A stretch of DNA of 51,318 nt, from positions 1 to 51,318 of the forward strand of contig CAYMFM010000021.1 of the NCBI GenBank assembly GCA_964389685.1, given 5' to 3'. Below are positions 1 to 8,506 of this stretch, one piece after another (within the stretch, counting starts at the first letter, position 1; each line of letters opens with the position of its first letter). The translations under genes were made by a program, and so were the position numbers. The notes under the pieces are model-generated. The model was not told the origin of the DNA, searched no databases, and saw only the letters and a program-made list of their open reading frames with translations. This DNA comes from G020353115 sp964389685 (GTDB lineage Bacteria > Bacteroidota > Bacteroidia > Bacteroidales > VadinHA17).

Positions 1-313
1 TCAACCCATCACACCCCCCTTCGCCTCACCCACAATCAAACACACAAGGGGGACAGTTTTCAGTTCTCTGTTCTTAGTTTTCAGTTTTCTATGGAGATTA
101 TATAATACTCACTGCTCTTCGCAAAATCACCGAGTAACGAGGACCGAGTACCTCTATTTCTCACTACTCACAACTCACCCCTCGCCCGCCGTAGCCTTGG
201 CGAAGGCGGGTCTCACTACTCAGTTCTCACTTCTTACTTTATACTTTTTCCTTTTCCCATAGGGATGCCTGCCCGTCCGGCAGGCGGGCCTATGGCATTA
301 CTTTTTACTTGTT
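1..313. repeat. Gene-free left edge with palindromes
   Basis: No convincing gene. The stretch holds low-complexity CTCACTACTCA-like direct repeats (about 100-240) and two inverted repeats. CCCGCC/GGCGGG arms lie at about 185-210. A longer one at about 257-295 has CCATAGG/CCTATGG outer arms around a GCCTGCC/GGCAGGC stem. Similar GC-rich palindromes recur in other intergenic gaps of this window. The second one lies just past the stop of the minus-strand gene at 314 and could act as its transcript end, but no clear T-run was seen. Confidence 0.5.
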
Positions 314-1093
314 TTACTCTTCCAACACATCCATAAAGATCCGGAATCCAACAAAGGGGGAAGGTCCTTCATACTGCTGAGTTGCATTGATTCGTACCTC
401 TTCCGCACTGCTTCTCCAGCTGCCTCCTTTGGCGATTCCCCGCCGATTCGTCATTTCAGCCACATTTCCGCTGATATTGTAAAGTCCGAAACCGTTGGGG
501 AAGTAGGATTTTACCGGCTTCAATGTAGCAGCAAACTCTCCACTTTCCACTGCCTCTTCCCTCTCCTGCTGCCAGAAATTACACAACGGTTCACCCTCAT
601 CATTGATCACCTGGTCACTGCCCCAGGGATAGACAATGTTTGCGATCCCACCCCGGGCAGCATTCATCCATTCATATTCGGTCGGTAGCCGGAACCTGAT
701 ATTCTCAAAGATCCTGACCGGGTATGCCATATATTGTTCCGTCAACCACTCGCAATAGAGCAATACCGCCTCATACGAAACATTCAGAGCAGGATAGTTG
801 GCATAGGATGGATACCAGCGGTAGACCCTTACCAGGGGTATGTATTCCGATCCTGCCTCCATCCACTGGGACGTATCGGGCCAGGCGATTTCCATTTCCC
901 GGGTTTTATTGTTTTCAATAAGGAAGTTGAAAAACATGTTGTACTGGCTGTTTGAGATCTCATACTTGGATGCGTACAATCGGTTTCCAACCTTTACCAT
1001 TCCTTGCTCCATTTCAGCCATAAAATCATACTGGGCATAACCTGCCTCCTGGAACAGGAAAACACAAAAAATTAGTGAAACTACCAGTCTCAT
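314..1093 (-). CDS. FGE-sulfatase (SUMF1) fold protein, probably non-catalytic
   Basis: A 259-residue exported protein. Residues 1-20 form a signal peptide ending near GYAQ. The rest resembles the formylglycine-generating-enzyme / SUMF1 fold: a KYEISNSQY motif near residue 44, NVSYEAVLLYCEWL, RLPTEYEWMNAARGG, NISGNVAEMTN, and GGSWRSS followed by a final GFRIF. True FGEs have two active-site cysteines between the GGSW segment and the GFR end. Here that stretch contains none, so enzyme activity is unlikely. In Bacteroidota this fold is also used structurally (GldJ/GldK of the T9SS), but this protein is shorter than those and is not assigned to them. It is divergent from the GH116 gene. A role in surface assembly is inference only. 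Confidence 0.75.
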   Translation of the reverse strand: MRLVVSLIFCVFLFQEAGYAQYDFMAEMEQGMVKVGNRLYASKYEISNSQYNMFFNFLIENNKTREMEIAWPDTSQWMEAGSEYIPLVRVYRWYPSYANYPALNVSYEAVLLYCEWLTEQYMAYPVRIFENIRFRLPTEYEWMNAARGGIANIVYPWGSDQVINDEGEPLCNFWQQEREEAVESGEFAATLKPVKSYFPNGFGLYNISGNVAEMTNRRGIAKGGSWRSSAEEVRINATQQYEGPSPFVGFRIFMDVLEE

Positions 1094-1230
1094 GGTTTAT
1101 TCAGTCTTTAATCGATCCTTTATTGATCTAATCTGTTAATTCTTTACAATTTACAATTTTTTTTATTACCAAAGAACATGCTAATGTTTTGCTTATCTTT
1201 ATTATTCCTATAATCAAACCTGTTGAAATC

Positions 1231-4200
1231 ATGTCTGGTAAAAAGTTGATCGTTTGTATTCTGTTTGGATTCTGTCCCATTCTACTAACCGGACAATCCG
1301 AGCTGCCCGATACACGGGATTTTAATGACTGGTATCGTGGCGAGTATCTGAGCCATGTAGCATTCCCCCTTGGCGGTATGGGAGCAGGCATGTTCTGTAT
1401 TGAAGGATCAGGGGCCATTTCCCATCTATCCGTTCGAAACAGGCCCGAGGTATTCAACGAGCCGTGTGCATTTGCCGCCATATCGATCAGGGGATACAAA
1501 AACGGAGCAAAGGTATTGCAGGGCCAGGTTCCCGGGTGGAAGCTGTTTGGCAGGGAGAATACCGGCAACGGACTGGGCGGAACAAGTTTCGGGCTGCCAC
1601 GGTTTGAAAAATCGGAATTCCTGCCACGCTTTCCCTTCGCACACCTGGACCTGGAGGATCCGGATATGCCACTGGATATTACCGTTACGGCATGGAGCCC
1701 CTTTATCCCAACCGATGAAGACAACTCCAGCCTGCCCGTGGCATCCATTGAGTATACCTTCAAAAACCCAACGGGAGGATCCATTGAAGCAGTCTTCTCC
1801 TGGAACTCCCGTAACTTCATGAAGATCACCTCCGCTTCTTCCATTTTGCCCACCCGGAACGGATTTATACTTCATCAGGATGGGAACAAAGAGCATCCTG
1901 AACACCTGGGGGACTTCGCTGTATTTACCGATGACATCAACACAGTTGTGAACCACTGCTGGTTCAGGGGTGGATGGTGGGATCCGCTAACCATGGCATG
2001 GCATGCCATTGAAAAAGGTGAAGCCGTCCGGAACGACCCTGTCGAACAGGATGCTCCCGGAGCATCACTCTTCGTGCCATTCACCCTCAAGCCGGAGGGT
2101 GAAAAGACCATACGCCTTATGTTTGCCTGGTATGTACCCAATTCTACCGTGCAATACGGAAATGATCCGGAGCCGACCGGCTCTGCCTTCGGGAAATCAC
2201 CCTCTGCAGGAACAGCCCCAAACCAGCAGGTCGTCAGGGGATACATTGGCAAGGGATTGGTGAACACGTATGATCCTTCAGGGGATGGACTGACAGGCAC
2301 ACTGACTTCTCCCGAATTCAAAATCAGCAGGAAATACATCCGTTTCCTTATCGGAGGAGGCAACTTCCCCAAGAGCATCTGCATAAACCTGGTCGTCGGG
2401 GATAAAACCGTACGCACTGCCACCGGAAAGAACAACGAAGCGCTCATACCTGTAACGTGGGATGTGTCGGAATTCAAAAACAAGTCAGCCCGTATCACCA
2501 TTGTAGACCAGGAGACCGGCGGGTGGGGACACATCAATGTTGACCAGATCATCCTGTGTGATGATCCGTCGGAAGTATTGGAAACAGCACGAAACAGCTC
2601 CTCCGTCAGCATACTTCATGATTTTGAAGGGAATACTTACGGGGATTGGATTGTTACTTCCCCGGAAGGCATTGATCTGGTAGGTGTGGAAATCACAGCA
2701 GACCAATTTTATAAGCCCTGGTATGCAAGCCGGTTTGGATCCATTGAGGAAGTAATAACCTATTGGCAACAAAACTATGATAACCTCAGGAACAACAGCA
2801 CCGTTTTTTCAGACGCATTATACGCCTCGACACTACCACCTGAAGTTATCGAAGCCATTGCGGCAAATCTCACCATCCTGAAATCTCCTACTGTTCTCCG
2901 CCAGGACGATGGCCGCCTCTGGAATTACGAAGGATGCAGCGACAACTGGGGTTGCTGCCATGGATCCTGCACCCATGTATGGAACTATGCACAGGCCATT
3001 CCCCACCTCTTTCCATCCCTGGAAAGGACCTTGCGGGAAACCGAATTTTTCGTGAGTCAGAACGAACAGGGTCATCAGACCTTCCGTTCGAACCTGCCCA
3101 TCAGGCCAGTAACGCACACCTTTCATGCCGCTTCGGACGGACAGCTCGGGGGAATAATGAAAGTATACCGCGACTGGCGGATCTCCGGGGATACGGAGTG
3201 GATGAAAAAAATGTATCCCAAAGTAAAACAGAGCCTCGATTACTGCATTGAGATCTGGGATCCACGGCATAAGGGAGTGCTGGAAGAACCCCACCACAAC
3301 ACGTATGATATCGAGTTCTGGGGTCCCGATGGAATGTGCACCAGCTTCTACCTGGGAGCACTTACAGCTTATATACAAATGGGGGAAACAATCGGAGAAC
3401 CGGTTCAGTTTTACAGGGAGCTCCTTGGCAAGGGAAAAACCTACATGGAAACGACCCTGTACAACGGGGAGTATTTCATCCAGCAGATAGAGTGGGAAGG
3501 ATTGAAAGCGTCACTGGAAAGCGAATCATCGAGCCAGAATTATACACCTGAAGCCTTTGCGCTGCTAAAAAAAGAGGGTCCGAAATACCAGTACGGAACA
3601 GGATGCCTTTCAGATGGAATATTGGGTATGTGGCTGGCTTCCGTCAGCGGACTGGATGAAATTGTTGATGAAGAAATGGTTACCGGTCACCTGTTATCCG
3701 TTCATAAATACAACCTGAAACGGGATTTACGTGATCATCCCAATCCCCAGAGGCCAACCTTTGCCTGCGGAAATGAAGGGGGATTGCTTCTTTGTACATG
3801 GCCTAAAGGTGGCCAGCTTTCGCTTCCCTTTGTTTACAGCAATGAAGTCTGGACCGGGATTGAATACCAGGTTGCCGGTCACCTGATGATGAAGGGAAAG
3901 GTTGATGAAGGACTGGATATCGTCCGGGCCTGCCGGGAGAGGTACGACGGCCGGATACGGAATCCATTCGATGAGATTGAGTGCGGACACTGGTATGCAC
4001 GGGCACTTGCCAGTTATGCAATGTTTCAGGCATTGACCGGTGTGCGGTACGATGCAGTCGATAAGACCCTCTTCATCGATTCGAAGATCGGCGATGATTT
4101 CACCTCCTTCCTCTCAACAGAGACCGGGTTCGCGAATGTGGGACTGAAGAAAGGGAAACCGTTCGTTGATGTGAAGTTCGGGGAGATTGATGTGGAGAAG

Positions 4201-4233
4201 GTGGTTGTTTCAGGGGAAAAAATGGATCTTTAA
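1231..4233 (+). CDS. Secreted GH116-like glycosidase (DUF608) with inserted beta-sandwich
   Basis: A 1000-residue protein read from ATG 1231, where a normal signal peptide begins (MSGKKLIVCILFGFCPILL, cleavage near TGQS). The upstream ATG at 1189 would add 14 residues ahead of it. The C-terminal half is the (alpha/alpha)6 barrel of GH116 (GBA2-type beta-glucosidase/xylosidase). It has the HVWNYAQAIPHLFPSLERTLR signature, a candidate nucleophile Glu567 in NYEG and a candidate acid/base Asp693 in HNTYD. Catalytic residues are assigned by motif, not by structure. Residues about 335-450 look like an inserted carbohydrate-binding-type beta-sandwich (IRFLIGGGNF ... HINVDQIIL), so the protein is longer than many GH116 enzymes. 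Substrate is unknown. The gene stands alone with no susCD pair beside it. Confidence 0.85.
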   Translation: MSGKKLIVCILFGFCPILLTGQSELPDTRDFNDWYRGEYLSHVAFPLGGMGAGMFCIEGSGAISHLSVRNRPEVFNEPCAFAAISIRGYKNGAKVLQGQVPGWKLFGRENTGNGLGGTSFGLPRFEKSEFLPRFPFAHLDLEDPDMPLDITVTAWSPFIPTDEDNSSLPVASIEYTFKNPTGGSIEAVFSWNSRNFMKITSASSILPTRNGFILHQDGNKEHPEHLGDFAVFTDDINTVVNHCWFRGGWWDPLTMAWHAIEKGEAVRNDPVEQDAPGASLFVPFTLKPEGEKTIRLMFAWYVPNSTVQYGNDPEPTGSAFGKSPSAGTAPNQQVVRGYIGKGLVNTYDPSGDGLTGTLTSPEFKISRKYIRFLIGGGNFPKSICINLVVGDKTVRTATGKNNEALIPVTWDVSEFKNKSARITIVDQETGGWGHINVDQIILCDDPSEVLETARNSSSVSILHDFEGNTYGDWIVTSPEGIDLVGVEITADQFYKPWYASRFGSIEEVITYWQQNYDNLRNNSTVFSDALYASTLPPEVIEAIAANLTILKSPTVLRQDDGRLWNYEGCSDNWGCCHGSCTHVWNYAQAIPHLFPSLERTLRETEFFVSQNEQGHQTFRSNLPIRPVTHTFHAASDGQLGGIMKVYRDWRISGDTEWMKKMYPKVKQSLDYCIEIWDPRHKGVLEEPHHNTYDIEFWGPDGMCTSFYLGALTAYIQMGETIGEPVQFYRELLGKGKTYMETTLYNGEYFIQQIEWEGLKASLESESSSQNYTPEAFALLKKEGPKYQYGTGCLSDGILGMWLASVSGLDEIVDEEMVTGHLLSVHKYNLKRDLRDHPNPQRPTFACGNEGGLLLCTWPKGGQLSLPFVYSNEVWTGIEYQVAGHLMMKGKVDEGLDIVRACRERYDGRIRNPFDEIECGHWYARALASYAMFQALTGVRYDAVDKTLFIDSKIGDDFTSFLSTETGFANVGLKKGKPFVDVKFGEIDVEKVVVSGEKMDL

Positions 4234-4671
4234 TTGCGGATTGCGAATGTCGGATTTCGGATGTTGGTTTATTAGCACCTACAATCCAATCGCAGTGGAC
4301 TTCCTCATACTCGTCGTCCGAACCGAAGTCGAGCGATGAGAAAGCCCATCGTGCCCCGATTCAAACTCGGGGTACGACTTTTCAGACTACCAGGAATTCG
4401 TCGCCCCAGCTTTAGTGGAGCGACGAAGGAACTGGTCGTGCTCCGTCCGCCAGTTGGCGGATCGGGGTACGACTTTGAGAGCTCCAAAAACTCGTCACCC
4501 GATTTAAACTCGGGTGACGAAGCGTGCACAAAATATTTATCAACACCTTTTCAAGAACCGGCCGGAGACAACTGTTTTTTTTTCTACATTACGGAGGTTA
4601 AATTCTATTTTCCAAATAAGGCTAATTCAAAAAAACATTCATTCATAAAAATCAAACCAGGAGGTTAACCC
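4234..4671. repeat. Intergenic cluster of four GTCGCCCGA-type hairpins
   Basis: Gene-free stretch with four related stem-loops in series: GTGCCCCGA/TCGGGGTAC at 4351-4375, TTCGTCGC/GCGACGAA at 4397-4427, a longer one with a GTCCGCC/GGCGGAT core at about 4436-4472, and TCGTCACCCGA/TCGGGTGACGA at 4492-4520. The loops are similar (TTCAAAC, TTTAAAC). Short open frames crossing this stretch on both strands are by-products of the palindromes. The last 30 bases hold the ribosome-binding site of the next gene. Confidence 0.75.
4659..4664 (+). promoter_or_regulatory. Strong Shine-Dalgarno AGGAGG
   Basis: A perfect AGGAGG 7 bases before ATG 4672. Most genes in this window lack such a site, as is usual in Bacteroidota. 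It fixes the start of the GMP-synthase-like gene and argues that no glutaminase domain is encoded upstream in frame. Confidence 0.8.
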
Positions 4672-5634
4672 ATGATTAAAGAAATCAGAGTCCGGGATCT
4701 GGATCCGGAAAAATTCATCAGCGAAAAGGTCCATGAGATACAAACGCTTGTTGGGGATGGAATCGCCATCAATGCACTCTCGGGAGGAGTGGATTCTTCG
4801 GTGGTGACCATGCTCGGACATAACGCCCTGGGAAATCGTTTGAAAACGTTGTTTATCGATAACAGCCTGATGCGTAAAGGGGAGCCGGAACGGGTAGCCA
4901 ATACGTTCAGGAAGCTGGGAGTGGAAATCGATATCGTAGATGCCAGGGAAGAGTTCCTGTCGGCTCTGAAAGGAATTACAGATCCCGAGGAGAAGCGGGA
5001 GGCAGTTACACAAACGTTCTATAAGGAGGTATTTGGCAGGATTGTGAGGGAAACCGGGGCAAAGTTCCTCCTGCAGGGAACGATCCTGACAGATGTCGAT
5101 GAAACCGTTGCCGGTATAAAAAGACAGCATAATGTCTTTGAACAGCTCGGAATCGACCCACAGGAAGCATTTGGATACCAAATCATCGAGCCGCTAATCC
5201 AGCTTCGAAAGGATGGTGTCCGTAAAGTTGGTGAAGCAGCCGGTCTTCCGAAGGAGGTCTTCGACAGGATCCCCTTTCCCGGTCCGGCCCTGGCAGCACG
5301 CATCATCGGGGAAGTGACCCGCGAAAAACTGGATGTTGTCCGGGCTGCCACGGATATTGTTGAGCTACTATTGAAAGAGACCGGTGCATTTCAATACATG
5401 GCAATCCTTCATGAGGACCGGGTAACCGGAATGAGGGATGGGCAAAGGGATTTCGGACATCAAATCGAGATACGGTGCTGGGATAGTGTGGATGCCCGTA
5501 CGGCTACTCCAACCCGGCTCTCTTTTGACCTCCTTGAGAAACTGGCGAGCGAAATTACCGGGAATGTTCCCGGAATTGTAAGTATCACCTACAACATTGC
5601 CACCAAACCACCTTCAACCATTGAGGTGGTTTAG
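4672..5634 (+). CDS. Stand-alone GMP synthase ATP-pyrophosphatase domain (GuaAb-like)
   Basis: A 320-residue protein with the ATP-PPase P-loop ALSGGVDSSV near residue 36 and the GMP-synthase dimerisation domain, including IPFPGPALAARIIGE, RDFGHQIEIRCW and a C-terminal ATKPPSTIEVV (canonical GuaA ends close to SKPPGTIEWE). The family aminates XMP to GMP with ATP. Standard bacterial GuaA carries an N-terminal class I glutamine amidotransferase of about 190 residues, which is absent here and is not encoded next door. Separate subunits are the archaeal arrangement. It could be ammonia-dependent, could pair with a distant amidotransferase, or could be a paralogue with another substrate (some are labelled ExsB family). 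It sits between two palindrome clusters with no operon partner. Confidence 0.85.
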   Translation: MIKEIRVRDLDPEKFISEKVHEIQTLVGDGIAINALSGGVDSSVVTMLGHNALGNRLKTLFIDNSLMRKGEPERVANTFRKLGVEIDIVDAREEFLSALKGITDPEEKREAVTQTFYKEVFGRIVRETGAKFLLQGTILTDVDETVAGIKRQHNVFEQLGIDPQEAFGYQIIEPLIQLRKDGVRKVGEAAGLPKEVFDRIPFPGPALAARIIGEVTREKLDVVRAATDIVELLLKETGAFQYMAILHEDRVTGMRDGQRDFGHQIEIRCWDSVDARTATPTRLSFDLLEKLASEITGNVPGIVSITYNIATKPPSTIEVV

Positions 5635-5642
5635 GTTGCTGC

Positions 5643-5687
5643 TTCGTCAGACGACTAACGTCCGGCCAGGCAGGCTAGTCTGACGAA
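5643..5687 (+). terminator. Hairpin with TTCGTCAGAC arms after guaAb-like gene
   Basis: Inverted repeat TTCGTCAGAC (5643-5652) / GTCTGACGAA (5678-5687) beginning 8 bases past the stop codon, with a 25-nt loop that itself contains GCCAGGCAGGC. It is followed by an A-rich rather than T-rich run, so termination is only possible. The same arm sequence recurs as a perfect hairpin at 41939-41971. Confidence 0.45.
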
Positions 5688-6141
5688 TAAAAAGGCTATC
5701 AATAGTCTATCTCCTTAAAGAATATCGAATAATGATTAACGAATTAAGAATGATGAAGTTAAGTGATTAATCGGGGGATTTTCTTTTCGTTATCGTATTG
5801 CCTAATGAGTTACGGTCCATGGACCAAAGATTTGCCAACCTTACATAGCAGCAAATGCGCACGGTCTGACCGATGGGAAGGTCCGCAATCCGTCAGACCC
5901 CGGATGGGTCAGACGGTCCGACAAACATGTTTTGACCGATGATATCAAAAATTCGTCGCCCGAATTCAAATCGAGCGACGAAGAAACAGTCATGCCCCGT
6001 CCGCCAGCCATGTGAAATAATACATTGCATTAGCAGAAATTTAAGGTTAAAATGAACAGTCCTCAGGACTTGAAAGGATAAAAACTCTGCCCTCTCTTAA
6101 AGGCATGACGATTCTCCTCTTATTGCTTGAAATGGCACTAG

Positions 6142-6181
6142 TAAAAAAAAAGAGAAGGGCAAAAAGCTTTACCCTTCTCTT
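6142..6181 (-). terminator. Rho-independent terminator of the glutamate-synthase-like operon
   Basis: Read on the minus strand, AGAGAAGGG pairs with CCCTTCTCT around a 12-nt loop and is followed by nine T residues (the A-run at 6143-6151 on the plus strand). It starts about 25 bases after the stop of the gene ending at 6207. Confidence 0.85.
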
Positions 6182-6206
6182 CGTAAATTTATTGTGCAGA
6201 AATTCC

Positions 6207-7787
6207 TTAAAAGTCCAGTATCTTTGCGGCCTCCTTTTTATCACAATCCATGATATATGGGATTCCGCTTATTTCGCTTGCTTCATGGGTTAATGCAGCG
6301 ATATCACCTCGGTCAATGTATTCCAGTGCAAATTTTCTCGATCCGCACATGATTTGACGCAGTCCCTGATTAAGCCGTTTCATATAGGTATAGAGGCCTA
6401 TTGCACCGGTAGGAATGTCGTCGAATTTCTCGCCATATTTTTTCCTCAGCTCAGGTGTTGTTTCAAAAATTTCATCTTTGGTACGGCCGAACCGGGATAC
6501 GTACACCGGCAGGTCGCCATCTTCGATGGCTATGCCCAGGTTTTTACCCACCATGGCAGCCGCCAGGGGTGCCCTTCCCATACCGACCATCTTAAAGAAG
6601 GGAGCACCAAGGGCCAGGCCCTTGAACATCTGGTCTTCCATTGAAATTCCACTGGCAAATGCAGCAGCAGGTATGTGTTTCTTTTTATTTTTGAGCTCAG
6701 CGAGGTAGTTATAAAACATTGACCACAGCTCAATCGGAGGCACCCCCCATTCGTTCATCATACGCCATGGGCTCATTCCTGTTCCCCCACCGGCAGCATC
6801 TACTGTCAGCAAATCAATTTTTGCTTCCGAAGCACACCGCACAGCCAATGCCAGATCGCTTGGTCTGTAGGCACCCGTTTTCAGGAAAACATATTCAGCA
6901 CCAGCCGCTCTAAGCTGCTCAACGCGTTTCATAAAGGTTTCAATTTCCACCATACCCATCCTTGAATGCCGCTCAAACTCGTGGAAAACGTGTTTGTTAA
7001 AGGCATCGATCACACCCTTATCAAACGGATCCGGCAGCACCACATACCCTCTCTCTTTCAACATCTGGGCACGTTTCAAATCCTTAATTTTCACCTCTCC
7101 GCCAATGTCTTTGGCACCCTGCCCCCATTTCAGTTCAACAATTTTCACACCCAGCTTCTGGAGGGCATACTCCTGGGCACCGAGGTTGGTGTCTTCCACA
7201 TTTGCCTGTAAAACAATACCTCCATAGCCATCCTGCTGCCATTTCTGAAATATCCTGATCCGGTATTCCAGTTGGGGTGATTTGGTAACCTTACCATTTT
7301 TTATTACGGACTCAGGGTCCATACCCGTTACGTTTTCGCCAATGGTAACCAGTATGCCGGTAATGGCTGCTCCAATAGCAAGTCCTTCCCAGTTATTTTT
7401 CGCAATGTTTGTAGATCCAAGTCCGGGAATAACAACCGGCATCTTCAGTTTAATACCCTGATCATGCCCTATGGTTTGTTCAATAGAAACATTTTCAAAC
7501 AATGCTTTGTCAGAATTGGCCTCAATTCCGTAGGCACCCCGGCATGTACCCATAATGCTAAAATGTGACAGATCAACAGGGTACTCTTTTTCAGAGGCTG
7601 AAGAGATGATTCCAAATGGTTGTGGGTAGATCACTTCAGCTCCTCTGTAAGCTGATTTTCCAATGTCACACATTCCAATACAACCATCAATACAGGTAGC
7701 ACACATTCCGCTCGTTGGTACAATGGCATCTTCTGTTCTGTTTTTTGTAAGGGTTGCCGCTGATGCATTTATTTTTCCGTAGCTCAT
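6207..7787 (-). CDS. FMN-binding glutamate-synthase-like protein (GltB domain-2 type)
   Basis: A 526-residue protein matching the central FMN/Fe-S domain of the glutamate synthase large subunit: VIPGLGSTN near residue 117, ELKWGQGAKDIGGEV near 220, VDAAGGGTGMSP near 320 and RAPLAAAMVGKNLG near 408. Near the N-terminus a cysteine cluster CATCIDGCIGMC suggests an extra Fe-S centre. There is no N-terminal glutamine amidotransferase domain and no neighbouring glutaminase, so the usual glutamine-to-2-oxoglutarate transfer cannot be assumed. Its ATG overlaps the preceding stop (ATGA at 7784-7787), so it is translationally coupled to the NuoG-like gene and is probably the catalytic module fed by the other three subunits. 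Confidence 0.85.
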   Translation of the reverse strand: MSYGKINASAATLTKNRTEDAIVPTSGMCATCIDGCIGMCDIGKSAYRGAEVIYPQPFGIISSASEKEYPVDLSHFSIMGTCRGAYGIEANSDKALFENVSIEQTIGHDQGIKLKMPVVIPGLGSTNIAKNNWEGLAIGAAITGILVTIGENVTGMDPESVIKNGKVTKSPQLEYRIRIFQKWQQDGYGGIVLQANVEDTNLGAQEYALQKLGVKIVELKWGQGAKDIGGEVKIKDLKRAQMLKERGYVVLPDPFDKGVIDAFNKHVFHEFERHSRMGMVEIETFMKRVEQLRAAGAEYVFLKTGAYRPSDLALAVRCASEAKIDLLTVDAAGGGTGMSPWRMMNEWGVPPIELWSMFYNYLAELKNKKKHIPAAAFASGISMEDQMFKGLALGAPFFKMVGMGRAPLAAAMVGKNLGIAIEDGDLPVYVSRFGRTKDEIFETTPELRKKYGEKFDDIPTGAIGLYTYMKRLNQGLRQIMCGSRKFALEYIDRGDIAALTHEASEISGIPYIMDCDKKEAAKILDF

Positions 7788-8506
7788 GTTAAGATATTTT
7801 TAAAGGTTATTCTTACTTTTTTTTGTGATTCTTCATCCCGAACACATGTTCCGCATTCATATTTCAAGCCCATCCAGCAATTGTAATTATCTTCATTGGA
7901 AGTACAGGTTGGCTGGAGAGCATTGTAACAGCCATTGCACAGCACGATATCGTGATCCGGTCCCGGGCACCGCATGGTACAGGCAGGGCAAATGTACATA
8001 CATCCACCACAACGCCGGCAATCATCCGATTCTTTATCAAACGGGGTATCGATTTTTAGTTTATCGCCTCTGTTCACAAAACCGATGGCTTTGCCCATCA
8101 TCTGCTCATTGCAAATTCGAATACACAATCCACAGTAGATACAGTCCTCCCATTTGGGTGTAAACCTCACCTGTGACAGTCCCATTTTTGATGCAAGATC
8201 CTGTAATGTTTTTGATGTCGGGCACTGTGCTATGAGCAATTCAAGGATCATTTTCCGGCTTTTCACAACTTTTTCAGAAGAGGTATGCACAACCAGTCCC
8301 TCTTCAACCGGGTAAGTACAGGATGTCACCATCTTTTTTCTATCACCCTCCCCTATTTCAACAACACAAAGGCGACAGCCTCCCCAGGCTGATAAACCCT
8401 CATGATAGCAAAGTGTAGGAATGTCTAACCCGAGGAATCTCGCAGCTTCGAGTATGGTAAAATTCTCCGGGACGTCAACACGTATTCCATCGATTTTTAT
8501 GTTCAT
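7784..8506 (-). CDS. NuoG/HydA-N-like ferredoxin subunit ([2Fe-2S] + [4Fe-4S])
   Basis: A 240-residue Fe-S protein. Residues 1-75 are a plant-type [2Fe-2S] ferredoxin domain (CYHEG, GGCRLCVV, TSCTYPVEEG) like the N-terminus of NuoG or of the small/N-terminal parts of Fe-hydrogenases. A ferredoxin-like pair of cysteine clusters follows (CIYCGLCIRIC; CRRCGGCMYIC). A cysteine-rich tail (CNGC, CTSN, CWMG, CGTC) is not typical of NuoG. The hydrogenase or molybdopterin domain is missing. It overlaps the genes on both sides by 4 bases (ATGA), which implies one transcript and fixed stoichiometry. Likely role: electron wire between the HydB-like flavoprotein and the GltB-like enzyme. Confidence 0.82.
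   Translation of the reverse strand: MNIKIDGIRVDVPENFTILEAARFLGLDIPTLCYHEGLSAWGGCRLCVVEIGEGDRKKMVTSCTYPVEEGLVVHTSSEKVVKSRKMILELLIAQCPTSKTLQDLASKMGLSQVRFTPKWEDCIYCGLCIRICNEQMMGKAIGFVNRGDKLKIDTPFDKESDDCRRCGGCMYICPACTMRCPGPDHDIVLCNGCYNALQPTCTSNEDNYNCWMGLKYECGTCVRDEESQKKVRITFKNILT

Larger units (their letters stand above)
5635..6206. repeat. Palindrome-rich intergenic stretch
   Basis: No supported gene in about 570 bases. Besides the hairpin at 5643-5687 it contains GGTCTGAC/GTCAGACC-type repeats (about 5858-5925) and TTCGTCGC/GCGACGAA at 5952-5982, another copy of the family seen at 4351-4520. Short open frames near 6047-6293 overlap the terminator of the minus-strand operon and have no recognisable content. 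Confidence 0.6.

Noticed and set aside
314..1093. FGE-fold protein as an active sulfatase-maturating enzyme
   Set aside because: The active-site cysteine region has no cysteine, and no sulfatase gene is in the window.
4305..4668. Open frames on both strands in the gap before the GuaAb-like gene
   Set aside because: They consist of translated palindromic repeats (for example repeated KSRT/RRP phrases) and overlap the strong Shine-Dalgarno site of the next gene.
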